This document shows, piece after piece, positions 16,915 to 26,780 of a stretch of DNA of 64,000 nucleotides (position 1 is its first letter; each line of letters begins with the position of its first letter). The notes under the pieces were generated by a model. It searched no databases. It saw only the letters and a program-made list of their open reading frames with translations, and was not told where the DNA came from. The position numbers and the translations under genes are program-made. This DNA is from JALZMG01 sp963844175 (GTDB lineage Bacteria; Actinomycetota; Acidimicrobiia; Acidimicrobiales; Ilumatobacteraceae): NCBI GenBank assembly GCA_963844175.1, contig CAWJNE010000014.1, positions 1 through 64,000 on the forward strand, written 5' to 3'.

Positions 16915-19605
16915 TCAGGCGGCCGCCGGCCGACCCAGCTCGGTCTGCAGGTCGACCAGAGCGCTGCGGATGTGATCGACGAGCTCCGGCTCGGTCATCG
17001 TCTGGGCCCGCACCACGATGCGGCCCCAGGCCGGACCGAGCTGGCCGCGCAGATCGGCGAGACCGTTGCGCACCTCGGGATCCTCGGCTCCCTCGCCGCG
17101 CGGCATCGCCGGCAAGCCGTCGCGGGCCAGCAGGGCGACGGCCGCCTGCTCGTACTGACCCGTCGTGGCGAGCAGCAGCCCGCACTCACGCAGCGCCTGT
17201 GACAGCTGCGAACGCTGCCCCGACACGGCGAGCAGGCCCAGCAGATCGAGCGCGCCGGCGACGGCGGCCGACTGCTCGCCGACCTGGCGCTTCAACGCCA
17301 CCCACTCGACGAGCGCGATGCCGACGTTGAACCGGCTGTCGACACTCGACGACCAGCGCATCGACTGCTCGAACGCCTCGCACGCAGCGGCCGGGTCGGT
17401 GGCGATCAACGTGCGCCCGAGGGCGTACGAACCCCAGTGCAAGCTCTCGGGGTTGCCGGTGGCACGGGCCAGCGCCAGCGCCGCACCGGCCTTGCGCTGA
17501 CCCTCCTCGTGGCGCCCGAACAGCGCCCGCGAGATGGCTTCGAGACCCAAGCCGTTGACCCGCCAGTACGGGTCCGGATCCCGGGCCAGACCGCCGATCA
17601 GTGCGACGTAGTGCGGTACCAGCTCATCCAGCCGGCCGGCGTAGCCCAGCGCGTCGACGAGCGCGGTGCGGGCCCATCGCGCCGACCCGCCGGTGCGATC
17701 GGCGGCGGCAACGGCTTGCCGACCGAGGTGGATGGCCAACGTGGTGTCGCCGGCGTACCACGCGGCGAGCGCCGCGCTGCCGAGGATCTCGGACACCCGG
17801 GGGTCGTCGTCGCCGATGCGCTCGGCGACGCGCACCGCCCACCGCTGCACCTCCGGCCTCGGCTGGAACAGGCCGAACTGGAACAGCGCGCCGACCAGCC
17901 GCGCCGCATCAGCCACCGCGCCGGTGGCAAGGAGGTGCTCGAACGCGGCGGCGTGATCGGCCTGCTCCCGCTGCAGGACACGCACCGCCTCCGCCTGCCC
18001 GTCCGAGCGGAGCAGCGCCTCGAAGTGCTCGGCTCGCGCCACCATCGCCGCAGCGTGACGCTCAGCCGCTGCTCCGAGCACATCCGGCGACGCTCGCCGG
18101 CGCACCACGCTGCGCACGGGGGTCAGCAACCGATACGTCTGCTCCTGCTCGTCGAGTACCACCGTTGCGCCGCGCACCAGCCGGGCCAGGTCCGACTCGA
18201 ACGTCGACGCAGCCGGAGCGACGGCGCGCGCCAGGTCGTGACTGAACGGACCGACGAACTCGGCGAGCTGCGTGAGCAACCGCGACGCCGACGGGTCGAG
18301 CGCGGCCAGCGAACGATCCAGTCGGCCGTCAAGGCCCGCGCCGCCCACCGCGCTCGACCCTCCGAGACCGGGCGTCGCAGCGGCTGCCTCGACACCTTCC
18401 ACCACGACCTGCGCAGCGGCCAGCTCGATGGCGTACGGGAGTCCGTCCGTGTCCGCGCAGATCCGCCGGACGGCGTCACCCGTGGACGCCGTGATGCGGA
18501 ACTCCGGACGCACCTCCGCCACCCTCGACAGCAACAGCCGGACGGCGTCGACCTCGGCGAGCGGCGCCACGGGCATCGTCGCCTCGCCCGCCAGCCCCAA
18601 TGGCTCCCGGGACGTGCACAGCACGTGGGTCCCCGGGCTGGCCGCGACGATCAGCTCGACAACGGCGCGCACGTCGTCGAGTACGTGCTCGCAGTTGTCG
18701 AGGACGAGCAGGATGCGCAACGTCCGCACCGCCCGGCGCAGCGTGTCGACCGTCGACTCCCCGGTTGCGGGCTGCACGCGCAGCGCGTCGAGCACGGCGT
18801 CGGCCACGGTGCGCGATCCCCCGGTCGTCGTGAGGTCGACGAACCGGATGCCGTCGTCGAACGGGTGGCGGGCGGCGTTGGCCACCCGCACGGCGAGGCG
18901 GGTCTTCCCCACGCCGGCCGGCCCCCACAGCGTCACGACCGCGCACCCGCCAACGGCATCGACGGCGAGGCGGATGGCCGCCGACCGCCCGACCAGCGGC
19001 CGGTCGTCCGGTGGGAGGTCCTCGAACCCTCGGTAGGCGGCGCGCGGCGGGGGGAACTCGGTGATCAGCCCGTCGGCCCGCACGACGTGGACCTCGACGG
19101 GGTCGTCGAACCCGCGCATCGTGTACGCCCCGAGACCCTGCAGCTCGACGCCGGCCGCCAGCCGACCGGCGCACGCCGCGGCCGTGTCCCCCGACACGAG
19201 GATCTGACCGCCGTGACCGGCGCTCTCCAACCGGGCGGCCAGGTTGGGCGGCCGGCCGAGCACGTCGCCGTCGATCAGCGAGCACCGCCCGGTGTGGATC
19301 CCGACGCGCACGCCGAGCCGCCCGATGCCCGTCCACTCGCGGTCGGCCACCGCCCGCTGCACGTCGACCGCACAAGCGACGGCGGCCGACGGGTCGGCGA
19401 ACACCGCCAGCACGCCGTCGCCGGTCGACTTGACCAAGGTCCCCGTCCTGCCGATCGCCGACTCCATGAGCCGGTGGTGGTCCGGGATGACGATCGCCAT
19501 GTCGTCGGTGTGGTGCTCCCACAGCCACGTGCTGTTCTCGATGTCCGTGATCATCACGGTCAAGGTCTCGACCGGCGTCCCCTCGGCCGAGCCGCCGCCA
19601 CTCAC
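16915..19605 (-). CDS. Class III adenylate/guanylate cyclase fused to STAND ATPase and TPR-like repeats (A)
   Basis: The 896-aa product begins with a class III cyclase domain (residues ~14-180). Both metal-binding Asp are present (D21 in MITDIEN; D63 in KSTGDGVL), as is the NLAAR motif (N121-R125) that stabilises the transition state. An NB-ARC/STAND ATPase follows, with Walker A GPAGVGKT at 228-235 and a LLVLDNCEHVL Walker B. The C-terminal ~450 residues are Ala/Leu helical hairpins typical of TPR sensors. There is no C-terminal LuxR HTH. The start GTG 19605 overlaps the stop of the DUF2236 gene (GTGA), so the ATP-driven sensor and the oxygenase-like protein are made together. The ligand is unknown; a second-messenger output is inferred from the intact catalytic residues. 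Confidence 0.85.
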   Translation of the reverse strand: MSGGGSAEGTPVETLTVMITDIENSTWLWEHHTDDMAIVIPDHHRLMESAIGRTGTLVKSTGDGVLAVFADPSAAVACAVDVQRAVADREWTGIGRLGVRVGIHTGRCSLIDGDVLGRPPNLAARLESAGHGGQILVSGDTAAACAGRLAAGVELQGLGAYTMRGFDDPVEVHVVRADGLITEFPPPRAAYRGFEDLPPDDRPLVGRSAAIRLAVDAVGGCAVVTLWGPAGVGKTRLAVRVANAARHPFDDGIRFVDLTTTGGSRTVADAVLDALRVQPATGESTVDTLRRAVRTLRILLVLDNCEHVLDDVRAVVELIVAASPGTHVLCTSREPLGLAGEATMPVAPLAEVDAVRLLLSRVAEVRPEFRITASTGDAVRRICADTDGLPYAIELAAAQVVVEGVEAAAATPGLGGSSAVGGAGLDGRLDRSLAALDPSASRLLTQLAEFVGPFSHDLARAVAPAASTFESDLARLVRGATVVLDEQEQTYRLLTPVRSVVRRRASPDVLGAAAERHAAAMVARAEHFEALLRSDGQAEAVRVLQREQADHAAAFEHLLATGAVADAARLVGALFQFGLFQPRPEVQRWAVRVAERIGDDDPRVSEILGSAALAAWYAGDTTLAIHLGRQAVAAADRTGGSARWARTALVDALGYAGRLDELVPHYVALIGGLARDPDPYWRVNGLGLEAISRALFGRHEEGQRKAGAALALARATGNPESLHWGSYALGRTLIATDPAAACEAFEQSMRWSSSVDSRFNVGIALVEWVALKRQVGEQSAAVAGALDLLGLLAVSGQRSQLSQALRECGLLLATTGQYEQAAVALLARDGLPAMPRGEGAEDPEVRNGLADLRGQLGPAWGRIVVRAQTMTEPELVDHIRSALVDLQTELGRPAAA

Positions 19606-20960
19606 GGCGGCAGCGCACTCACGAGGCCGGGGATCTCGAAGTCCTCGTCGTGCAGGAAGCGGGTGATCACCCTCGCGCTGACGTCGTTGCCGAGGGCGCG
19701 CAGGATGCGCGCGCCGTACGGGTTGGGGACGCTGACGCGAGTGAACCGGCCGACGACAACTCGCCGCCGCGGCAGCTGCTCGATCGTGCGCATCAAGACA
19801 CCCCCGCCACCGAGGTTGAGGCGGCGGCGGACGATGTCCGGCGACAACGCCCGCATCACCGCCAGCGGCAGCCGCTGCATGGCATGGGGCATGGCGAGAT
19901 TGAGCTCGTCCACCAGCGCCTTGGTCAGGACCCGCCCCGGGAGCACCTCCGGTCCGTCGTCGTTGGCGAACGGACCGAGCTCCAGCCACTGGCGATCGCG
20001 CAGCTGGCTGAGCAGCCGCCGGGTGTCGCTGACGCCGACCGGACGAAGCCCGACCCACGAGAGCTCAGGTGGGAGCGGTGGCTGGCCTCGTCGGCCGGGG
20101 ACCTTGGCCACCCGCGTTGCCAGCTCGTCGACCACCGGCGCGACGCCGATGCCGAGGTAGGCGCCGACCACGTCCCACATGTGGAGGTACGACTCCTGTT
20201 GGTCGGCGGTCCAGCTGATCCCGTAGCGCTCGAGCACCTCGAACGTCGTGATGCTCAAGCTGAGCAGCATCCCGAGCAGGTCCTCCTGGTTGAGCGGCAC
20301 CTCGTTGTGCTCGCCCAGCGGGTCCACGTCCGACTTGAACAGGTCGTCGTCGACCTCGCCGCGATCGGCCGCGAGGGCCTTCCGGCGGGCGGCGAGGCTG
20401 ACCTGCTCCCGCTCGCGCTCGTCGATCAAGCGCTCCCTGATCGCCTGGTGGTAGAGGCGCAACTCGACGCATTGCTGCCACGGCGGATGGGGGTGCGCCG
20501 CCAACCCGTCGGTCTCCGGCTTCCACGCTGGATCCCAGAGGCGACCCTGCGCGCCGTCGCCGCGCTGCGCCACCGCCAACACGAACCGGGCCGTGCCCTT
20601 GATCCGCCTGACGAGGTCGTGCTGCAGCCGGGAGTTGGCCCACAGCACCCGGGAGCCCCAGGCCGTCGCATAGGACTGCGGGAGCGCGGCGAGGATCAGC
20701 GCCCCGCCGATCTCGGTGCCGTAGGCGGCGAACAAGCGTTGCGCCTCCTCCAACCGATCATCGTCGAGGTCGATCGCCGGTGCCGCCGGCGTCGCCGCAG
20801 CGATGACGGCCTTCGGGAACATCGAATCGAGCCGCGTCCGCTCGCCGGAGACCAGGGCCGCCGCGGGGAGCTCCTTGGCGCGGCGCCTCGACGGCGTCAG
20901 CTCCGGGTCACCGATCGTGCGGAGCGCGTCCAGCGTGGTGTCGGGAAGGATCGACCTCAT
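19602..20960 (-). CDS. DUF2236 protein (rubber oxygenase Lcp / MpaB-like heme enzyme family)
   Basis: The 452-aa product carries the DUF2236 pattern. RRIKGTARFVLAVAQRGDG (about residues 120-140) occupies the position of the Lcp Arg/Lys/Thr cluster. CVELRLYHQAIRERL has the His expected to be the proximal heme ligand. LNQEDLLGMLLSLSITTFEV and YLHMWDVVGAYLGIGV match the conserved helical core. Lcp cleaves polyisoprene using heme b, and related MpaB-type proteins act on prenyl chains, so a hydrophobic unsaturated substrate is plausible but not shown. No Tat or Sec signal is visible, unlike secreted Lcp, so it is probably cytoplasmic. Its ATG overlaps the upstream gene (ATGA) and its stop overlaps the cyclase start. 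Confidence 0.75.
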   Translation of the reverse strand: MRSILPDTTLDALRTIGDPELTPSRRRAKELPAAALVSGERTRLDSMFPKAVIAAATPAAPAIDLDDDRLEEAQRLFAAYGTEIGGALILAALPQSYATAWGSRVLWANSRLQHDLVRRIKGTARFVLAVAQRGDGAQGRLWDPAWKPETDGLAAHPHPPWQQCVELRLYHQAIRERLIDEREREQVSLAARRKALAADRGEVDDDLFKSDVDPLGEHNEVPLNQEDLLGMLLSLSITTFEVLERYGISWTADQQESYLHMWDVVGAYLGIGVAPVVDELATRVAKVPGRRGQPPLPPELSWVGLRPVGVSDTRRLLSQLRDRQWLELGPFANDDGPEVLPGRVLTKALVDELNLAMPHAMQRLPLAVMRALSPDIVRRRLNLGGGGVLMRTIEQLPRRRVVVGRFTRVSVPNPYGARILRALGNDVSARVITRFLHDEDFEIPGLVSALPP

Positions 20961-22501
20961 CGCTCGGGCTCCCTCGACGCAGTCTTCTGGGGGATGATCC
21001 ACTCTTCCAGCGGTGCGCACACCTCGAGCGCGCTGGGGTCGGCGCCGCGGCCGGGCAGGTCGCCGGTCTCGATCCGCTGCTCGTCGCGCACCGAGTACGG
21101 ACGCCAGTACAAGGTCTCGTCTTGCTGGCGCGACCGCATCAGGGTCAGCGCCCAGTTCATCCGCTCGTCCCAGCGCCGCCAGTCCCTGGCGGCGGAGCCG
21201 CGGCCGTCGCGCACCGTGCGGTCGAAGCTGCGCACGCGATCGCCGATGTCGAGGATCGCCCGCTCGACGCGTTCGTCCGTCGTCGGCGGACGATCGTCGG
21301 GCACGGTGGCGGTCCCTCGGTGGCGCTCGGGGAAGCGGCGCAGCGCGGCGGGGTAGTAGGGGCTGCCACGGTGCCGCGGCGGGATGTCGCGCCCGAGGCG
21401 CAGCGTCTCGGTGGGCAAGGCCATCACCAGCACCTGGTCCGTCATCAGGCGCGACCAGACCGTGTCGATGGCCCGCCGCTCCCCGGTCCGCATGTTGAGC
21501 AGCATCAGGTACGACAGGTGGGGCGGCACGCCGCGCACCCGCTCGGCCACCTTGGCCAGGCGCCAGCTGACCGCCTCCGCCGCGCTGTTCGGCACGAGGT
21601 CGACGACGATGCTCAGCGCCGGATCGACCAGGTCCTGCTCGACGGCGGTGAGCAGCAGGTTGGCGCCGAGCACGAGCTGGGACCGCTGGCGCTCGGCCTC
21701 GGCGTCGTGACCCAGTTGGCTCGCCAGCTGGTACAGCGCGAATGCTCGCCGCATCGGCTCGACGTGGCGCTGCTCCTTGAGCTCCTTGCGGTCAGTCGAG
21801 CCGAGGTCACCCAGGAAGTCGCCGACCAGGCCCGGCCCCTGGCGGAAGGACTCGCTCGAGACCTCGTTGAGGACGAGCGGCTCGCCTCCGGCTGGCGGCA
21901 ACGGGAGCAGCGGGGTCTCGAATGACTTCTGCATGGCCCCGCACACGGACAGGAAGATCAGCCGCTGCCCCCAGGCCAGGGCCCGGCCCAGCCGCTGTCC
22001 GTCGGACGCCTTGATGCGCAGGATCGACGGGGTGAGGCGTCGTCGCAACGGTGCCGCCAGGCCCGAGTTCAGCCGCTGCGGGGCGCGCTCGTTGCCGATG
22101 TTCTGCGAGACGGTCAACGTCCCCCACAGCGCGAAGTGGAACCAGTTGGCGTTGACGACGGGCCTGCGCTTGCCCTCGGCATCGACGGGCGGTGCGCCGT
22201 GGATCGCCGTGTCCAGGAGCTCGGCGAGGTGGCTGTAGGTGAGGGCGATCCGGTGCGCCCGCAGCGCGCTCTCCGAGGTGTCGGCGACCTTCCTCGTCCA
22301 CCCCGGATCCAGCACGTTCACGTTGAAGCGGCCTTCGACCACGCGCTGCTCCCTCTGCGAGGCGTCGAACCCCGGGTCGTGGCCCGAGACGGCCGAGAAT
22401 ACCTCCGCTCGGAGTGCGGCGGCGTGGTCGACCGTTCGGCGGCGCAACGGGTTGTCTTCACCTGCGTCGTCGCCGGCGCGCTGTGCGAGAGTCGGCGCCA
22501 T
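20957..22501 (-). CDS. Unrecognised 514-aa protein heading the DUF2236-cyclase operon
   Basis: The 514-aa product has no signal peptide and no membrane segment. Conserved-looking blocks are VVEGRFNVNVLDPGW (~45-60), ANWFHFALWGTLTVSQNIGN (~120-140), RALAWGQRLIFLSVCGAMQK (~180-200), a Leu/Asp-rich helical middle (~245-300), and a Trp/Arg-rich tail (ARDWRRWDERMNWALTLMRS, then LYWRPYSVRDEQ). The NWFHFALWGT-NIG block resembles oxygen- or heme-protein helices and recalls parts of DUF2236 proteins, but the family is not recognised. It is coupled to the DUF2236 gene by ATGA. Its ATG overlaps head-to-head with the hydrolase ATG on one CATG, so it has no 5' leader outside the other gene. Confidence 0.7.
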   Translation of the reverse strand: MAPTLAQRAGDDAGEDNPLRRRTVDHAAALRAEVFSAVSGHDPGFDASQREQRVVEGRFNVNVLDPGWTRKVADTSESALRAHRIALTYSHLAELLDTAIHGAPPVDAEGKRRPVVNANWFHFALWGTLTVSQNIGNERAPQRLNSGLAAPLRRRLTPSILRIKASDGQRLGRALAWGQRLIFLSVCGAMQKSFETPLLPLPPAGGEPLVLNEVSSESFRQGPGLVGDFLGDLGSTDRKELKEQRHVEPMRRAFALYQLASQLGHDAEAERQRSQLVLGANLLLTAVEQDLVDPALSIVVDLVPNSAAEAVSWRLAKVAERVRGVPPHLSYLMLLNMRTGERRAIDTVWSRLMTDQVLVMALPTETLRLGRDIPPRHRGSPYYPAALRRFPERHRGTATVPDDRPPTTDERVERAILDIGDRVRSFDRTVRDGRGSAARDWRRWDERMNWALTLMRSRQQDETLYWRPYSVRDEQRIETGDLPGRGADPSALEVCAPLEEWIIPQKTASREPER

Positions 22502-23357
22502 GCGACTCCCGGGCGCCGACGGCGCGACGCTCGCCGCCGACGCCTTCGGTCCGCCCGACGCACCGCCCGTCGTGCTGCTGCACGGCGGCGGCCAGACCCG
22601 CCACGCGTGGGGAGGCACGGCGCGCCAGCTCGGTGATGCGGGATGGCGGGCGCTGAGCGTCGACCTGCGCGGCCACGGTGACAGCGACTGGTCGACCGAC
22701 GGGGTGTACAGCCTTGAGCGGTTCGCCGGCGACGTGCTGGCGGTCGCCGCATCCCTCGACGCGCCGCCGGCGCTCGTCGGGGCGTCGCTCGGGGGGCTGG
22801 CCAGCTTGCTGGCGGTCGGTGAGTCACCCACGCCGGTGGCGTCGGCGCTCGTCCTCGTCGACGTGGCGCCGAGGATCGAGCCGGCAGGCGTCGAGCGCAT
22901 CCGGGCGTTCATGCGCCAGGGCCTCGACGGTTTCCCGGACCTGCAGGCGGCGGCCGACGCCATCGCCACGTACAACCCGCACCGGCCGCGACCCAAGGAC
23001 CTGTCCGGGCTGACCAAGAACCTCCGCCAGCGCGACGACGGGCGGTGGTACTGGCACTGGGACCCGAACTTCATGGCGCCTGCAGAGCCGCAGGGCGGCG
23101 GTGTGGATGGTGTGCCAACGGCGCGGTTCGTCCGCCAGGAGCGGCTGGAGGCGGCGGCGCAGCACGTCACCGTGCCGACGCTCGTGGTGCGTGGCGCGTC
23201 GAGCGACCTGTTGAGCGAGGAGGGCGCCCGCCACCTCCTCACGTTGATCCCCCACGCCGAGTTGGTCGACGTCGCCGGCGCCGGCCACATGGTCGCTGGC
23301 GACCGCAACGACCACTTCACGGCGGCGGTCATCGAGTTCCTCAAGTCGGCCGCCTGA
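22500..23357 (+). CDS. Alpha/beta hydrolase
   Basis: The 285-aa product is a classic alpha/beta hydrolase: VVLLHGGGQTRHAWGG (oxyanion region, about residues 22-38), VDLRGHGDSDW, and the nucleophile elbow GASLGG (Ser about residue 100). The late catalytic Asp lies in VVRGASSDLLS and the catalytic His in AGHMVAGDRNDHF. The closest type is the esterase/haloperoxidase-like group acting on small esters. ATG 22500 overlaps the ATG of the divergent operon at 22501. It is followed by typA with 87 bp between, so it is probably separate. The substrate is unknown; a link to products of the DUF2236 operon is possible because the two promoters must lie inside each other's coding regions. Confidence 0.9.
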   Translation: MRLPGADGATLAADAFGPPDAPPVVLLHGGGQTRHAWGGTARQLGDAGWRALSVDLRGHGDSDWSTDGVYSLERFAGDVLAVAASLDAPPALVGASLGGLASLLAVGESPTPVASALVLVDVAPRIEPAGVERIRAFMRQGLDGFPDLQAAADAIATYNPHRPRPKDLSGLTKNLRQRDDGRWYWHWDPNFMAPAEPQGGGVDGVPTARFVRQERLEAAAQHVTVPTLVVRGASSDLLSEEGARHLLTLIPHAELVDVAGAGHMVAGDRNDHFTAAVIEFLKSAA

Positions 23358-23379
23358 CCCGCGCGCTGCGCCGCAATCG

Positions 23380-23415
23380 GTACCGGTTCCCGTACCGGTT
23401 CATCGTCAGAACCGG
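23380..23415. promoter_or_regulatory. Tandem GTACCGGTTC motifs upstream of typA
   Basis: GTACCGGTTC occurs at 23380-23389 and again at 23392-23401, 12 bp apart. Each contains the palindrome ACCGGT, and a partial inverted copy GAACCGG follows at 23409. The position, 45-65 bp before the typA start, suits an operator or activator site. There is no independent support. Confidence 0.3.
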
Positions 23416-23444
23416 ATCGGGCGGGGCGGCCGTACCCTCGCCTG

Positions 23445-25298
<1,854 letters not shown>

Positions 25299-25305
25299 CC
25301 GCCCC

Positions 25306-25393
25306 ACCCATCCGAGGGTTTGCGTCCATCCGAGGGCTACCGGAGGGGCGTCCCCGCAGGTGACCCTCGGATGCAGCAAACCCTCGGATGGGT
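25306..25393. terminator. Nested bidirectional hairpin between typA and the PPOX gene
   Basis: The outer arms 25306-25323 and 25376-25393 are perfectly complementary over 18 bp (ACCCATCCGAGGGTTTGC and its complement). A second perfect 10-bp pair (25327-25336 with 25364-25373) repeats the CATCCGAGGG core, and GGGG-CGT-CCCC pairs in the apex. It ends at the base before the PPOX stop codon and lies 8 bp after the typA stop. There is no T-tract. Confidence 0.75.
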
Positions 25394-25753
25394 TCAGGCG
25401 ATGTCGGCGCAGTCGGAGCCGGCGCGGCGGCCGTCGGGGCCGGCGGCGGGGCGGTGGAGGATCGCCTTGGTCGGCGAGACGGTGATCGCCGGGCCGTCGA
25501 CCGTGGCCGACCCGTCGACGATCAGGCTGTAACCGCCGGCCTCCGCCGGCGGCCAGACCAGCGTGACGTCGGGGTGGGCGGTGGCGTTCTCCTGCGAGTG
25601 GCGACCGCACCCGTCGACGACGAGCCCGCCGGCACCCAGCTCGGGCCAGACCGACAGCACGTGGGCTCGGCCGTCGCCGACCGTCACCAGATACGCCACA
25701 TCGAAGTCCTGGAGCCGGTTGCCCAGCTCGTCGAGCTCCACCTTCTCACTCAT
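25394..25753 (-). CDS. Pyridoxamine 5'-phosphate oxidase-family (FMN/F420-type split-barrel) protein
   Basis: The 119-aa product is a short split-barrel flavoprotein of the PPOX class. VELDELGNRLQDFDVAYLVT opens the barrel, HVLSVWPELGAGGLVVDGCG and ATAHPDVTLVWPP are the central strands, and YSLIVDGSATVDGPAITVSP followed by TKAILHRPA is the typical last strand and helix. Such small proteins use FMN, F420 or heme/biliverdin to reduce or bind small molecules; which one cannot be told. It diverges from the Pr6Pr membrane-protein gene across a region with an inverted repeat and a motif shared with 38563-38596. Confidence 0.8.
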   Translation of the reverse strand: MSEKVELDELGNRLQDFDVAYLVTVGDGRAHVLSVWPELGAGGLVVDGCGRHSQENATAHPDVTLVWPPAEAGGYSLIVDGSATVDGPAITVSPTKAILHRPAAGPDGRRAGSDCADIA

Positions 25754-25813
25754 TGGTGCACCACCAATCTGTGCGACGCGTGCAATTCAGCGATCTCGAC
25801 CGGGCACCAATGA
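25750..25813. promoter_or_regulatory. Inverted repeat TCATTGGTGC...GCACCAATGA at the PPOX start
   Basis: TCATTGGTGC at 25750-25759 has its exact reverse complement at 25804-25813, and a third half-site CACCAAT lies at 25762-25768. The left arm contains the PPOX start codon, so binding or folding here would affect its translation or transcription. It could be an operator for the divergent pair. This is inference from symmetry only. Confidence 0.4.
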
Positions 25814-25829
25814 GCGACAAGCCCGCATC

Positions 25830-25863
25830 GATGGTTCGCTCGCTCGAAGACCCGCTCCCTCAC
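25830..25863. repeat. 34-bp dispersed intergenic element, copy 1
   Basis: It starts GATGGTTCGCTCGCTCGAAG and matches 38563-38596 at 32 of 34 positions, same orientation. Both copies lie in a divergent intergenic region: this one is 77 bp before the PPOX gene and 43 bp before the Pr6Pr gene. It is a candidate shared regulatory site or small repeat family. Confidence 0.6.
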
Positions 25864-25905
25864 CTGTCCCACCGTAGCCACGGAGCCTTGACCTACGATC
25901 CGGCG

Positions 25906-26538
25906 ATGCCGGTCCTCCTGCGAGTGCTGCGCGGGGCGATGGCCGTGGCGACCATCGTTGCGCTGATCGTGACGTTCGCCGACGGCACCGACGAGCCGGG
26001 CTTCAACGCCGTCAACTTCTTCAGCTACTTCACGGTGCTCAGCAACATCGGCGCGATCACCGTGCTCGGGGCGTTGTTCCTGCGTCCGGACCTGATCGCC
26101 GATCGGCGCTTCGTCAACTACCGGGGGGCGATCACGCTCTACATGGCGATCACCGGCGTCGTCTACAACGTGCTCCTCGCCCCGGCGGCCGCCAACGTCG
26201 GCGTTGACCAGGAGTGGACCAACAGCGTCGTCCACGTCATCGGTCCGGCCGTGATCGTCGTCGACTGGTTCCTCGACCGAGCGCCGCTGCGGTCGACCGT
26301 CGTCGAGACGGCGTCGTGGTTGATCTTCCCCGCGGTGTGGCTGGTGTACACGATGATCCGCGGGCCGATGGCCGACTGGTACCCGTATCCGTTCCTCGAC
26401 CCGGACTTGAAGAGCATCGGCTCGATCGTCATCACGTGCGTCGGGATCATGGTGACCTTCGTCGTCTTCGCCTTCGTCCTCCGTCTCGGTGGGCGAGACG
26501 GGGAGTCCGGCGGGCGACAGCCCGTCCCAGCGATCTGA
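25906..26538 (+). CDS. Pr6Pr-family six-helix membrane protein
   Basis: The 210-aa product has about six hydrophobic segments and the Pr6Pr/FAR-17a/AIG1-like pattern. The first helix is VLRGAMAVATIVALIVTFAD, followed by FNAVNFFSYFTVLSNIGAIT, the family's most conserved block (FFSYFT-SN). Later come LYMAITGVVYNVLLAP, a membrane His in VVHVIGPAVIVVDWFLD, and VWLVYTMIRG with WYPYPFLD. The family is annotated mainly by structure; related eukaryotic AIG1/ADTRP proteins hydrolyse fatty acid esters of hydroxy fatty acids using Thr/His in the membrane, so a lipid hydrolase role is conceivable. ATG 25906 was chosen because the upstream frame overlaps the regulatory repeat. Confidence 0.8.
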   Translation: MPVLLRVLRGAMAVATIVALIVTFADGTDEPGFNAVNFFSYFTVLSNIGAITVLGALFLRPDLIADRRFVNYRGAITLYMAITGVVYNVLLAPAAANVGVDQEWTNSVVHVIGPAVIVVDWFLDRAPLRSTVVETASWLIFPAVWLVYTMIRGPMADWYPYPFLDPDLKSIGSIVITCVGIMVTFVVFAFVLRLGGRDGESGGRQPVPAI

Positions 26539-26713
26539 TCAACCCGCGGCCGAGCGTGGCTCGATCGCCGTGGCGGTTGGGCGACTTCCCTCCCCAGCAC
26601 ACCTGGACTACCATTCACCTGGCGGGCGGGAAGCCGGTCCGGAGACGGACCGGCGCCCGGCCGGCTGTTCCCCGAACCGGATGCCGTCGGTGCTGTGCCG
26701 CAACGGCCGAATC

Positions 26714-26745
26714 TTGACCCTATTGGTCGGGTTTGCCGGTACGGT
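26714..26745 (+). promoter_or_regulatory. Possible promoter/operator of the peroxiredoxin gene
   Basis: TTGACC at 26714-26719 resembles a -35 box, and TACGGT at 26740-26745 could be a -10, but the spacing of 20 is long. Overlapping it is an inverted repeat GACC-CTATT-GGTC (26716-26728) that could bind a redox or iron sensor. The gene starts 36 bp further on. Confidence 0.4.
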
Positions 26746-26780
26746 GAGCGACCCTACCGATGCGATCCAAGGAGCGACAG

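Noticed and set aside
26714..26745. Firm sigma-70-type promoter for the peroxiredoxin
   Set aside because: The -35/-10 spacing of 20 is too long for a confident call; recorded as a low-confidence site.
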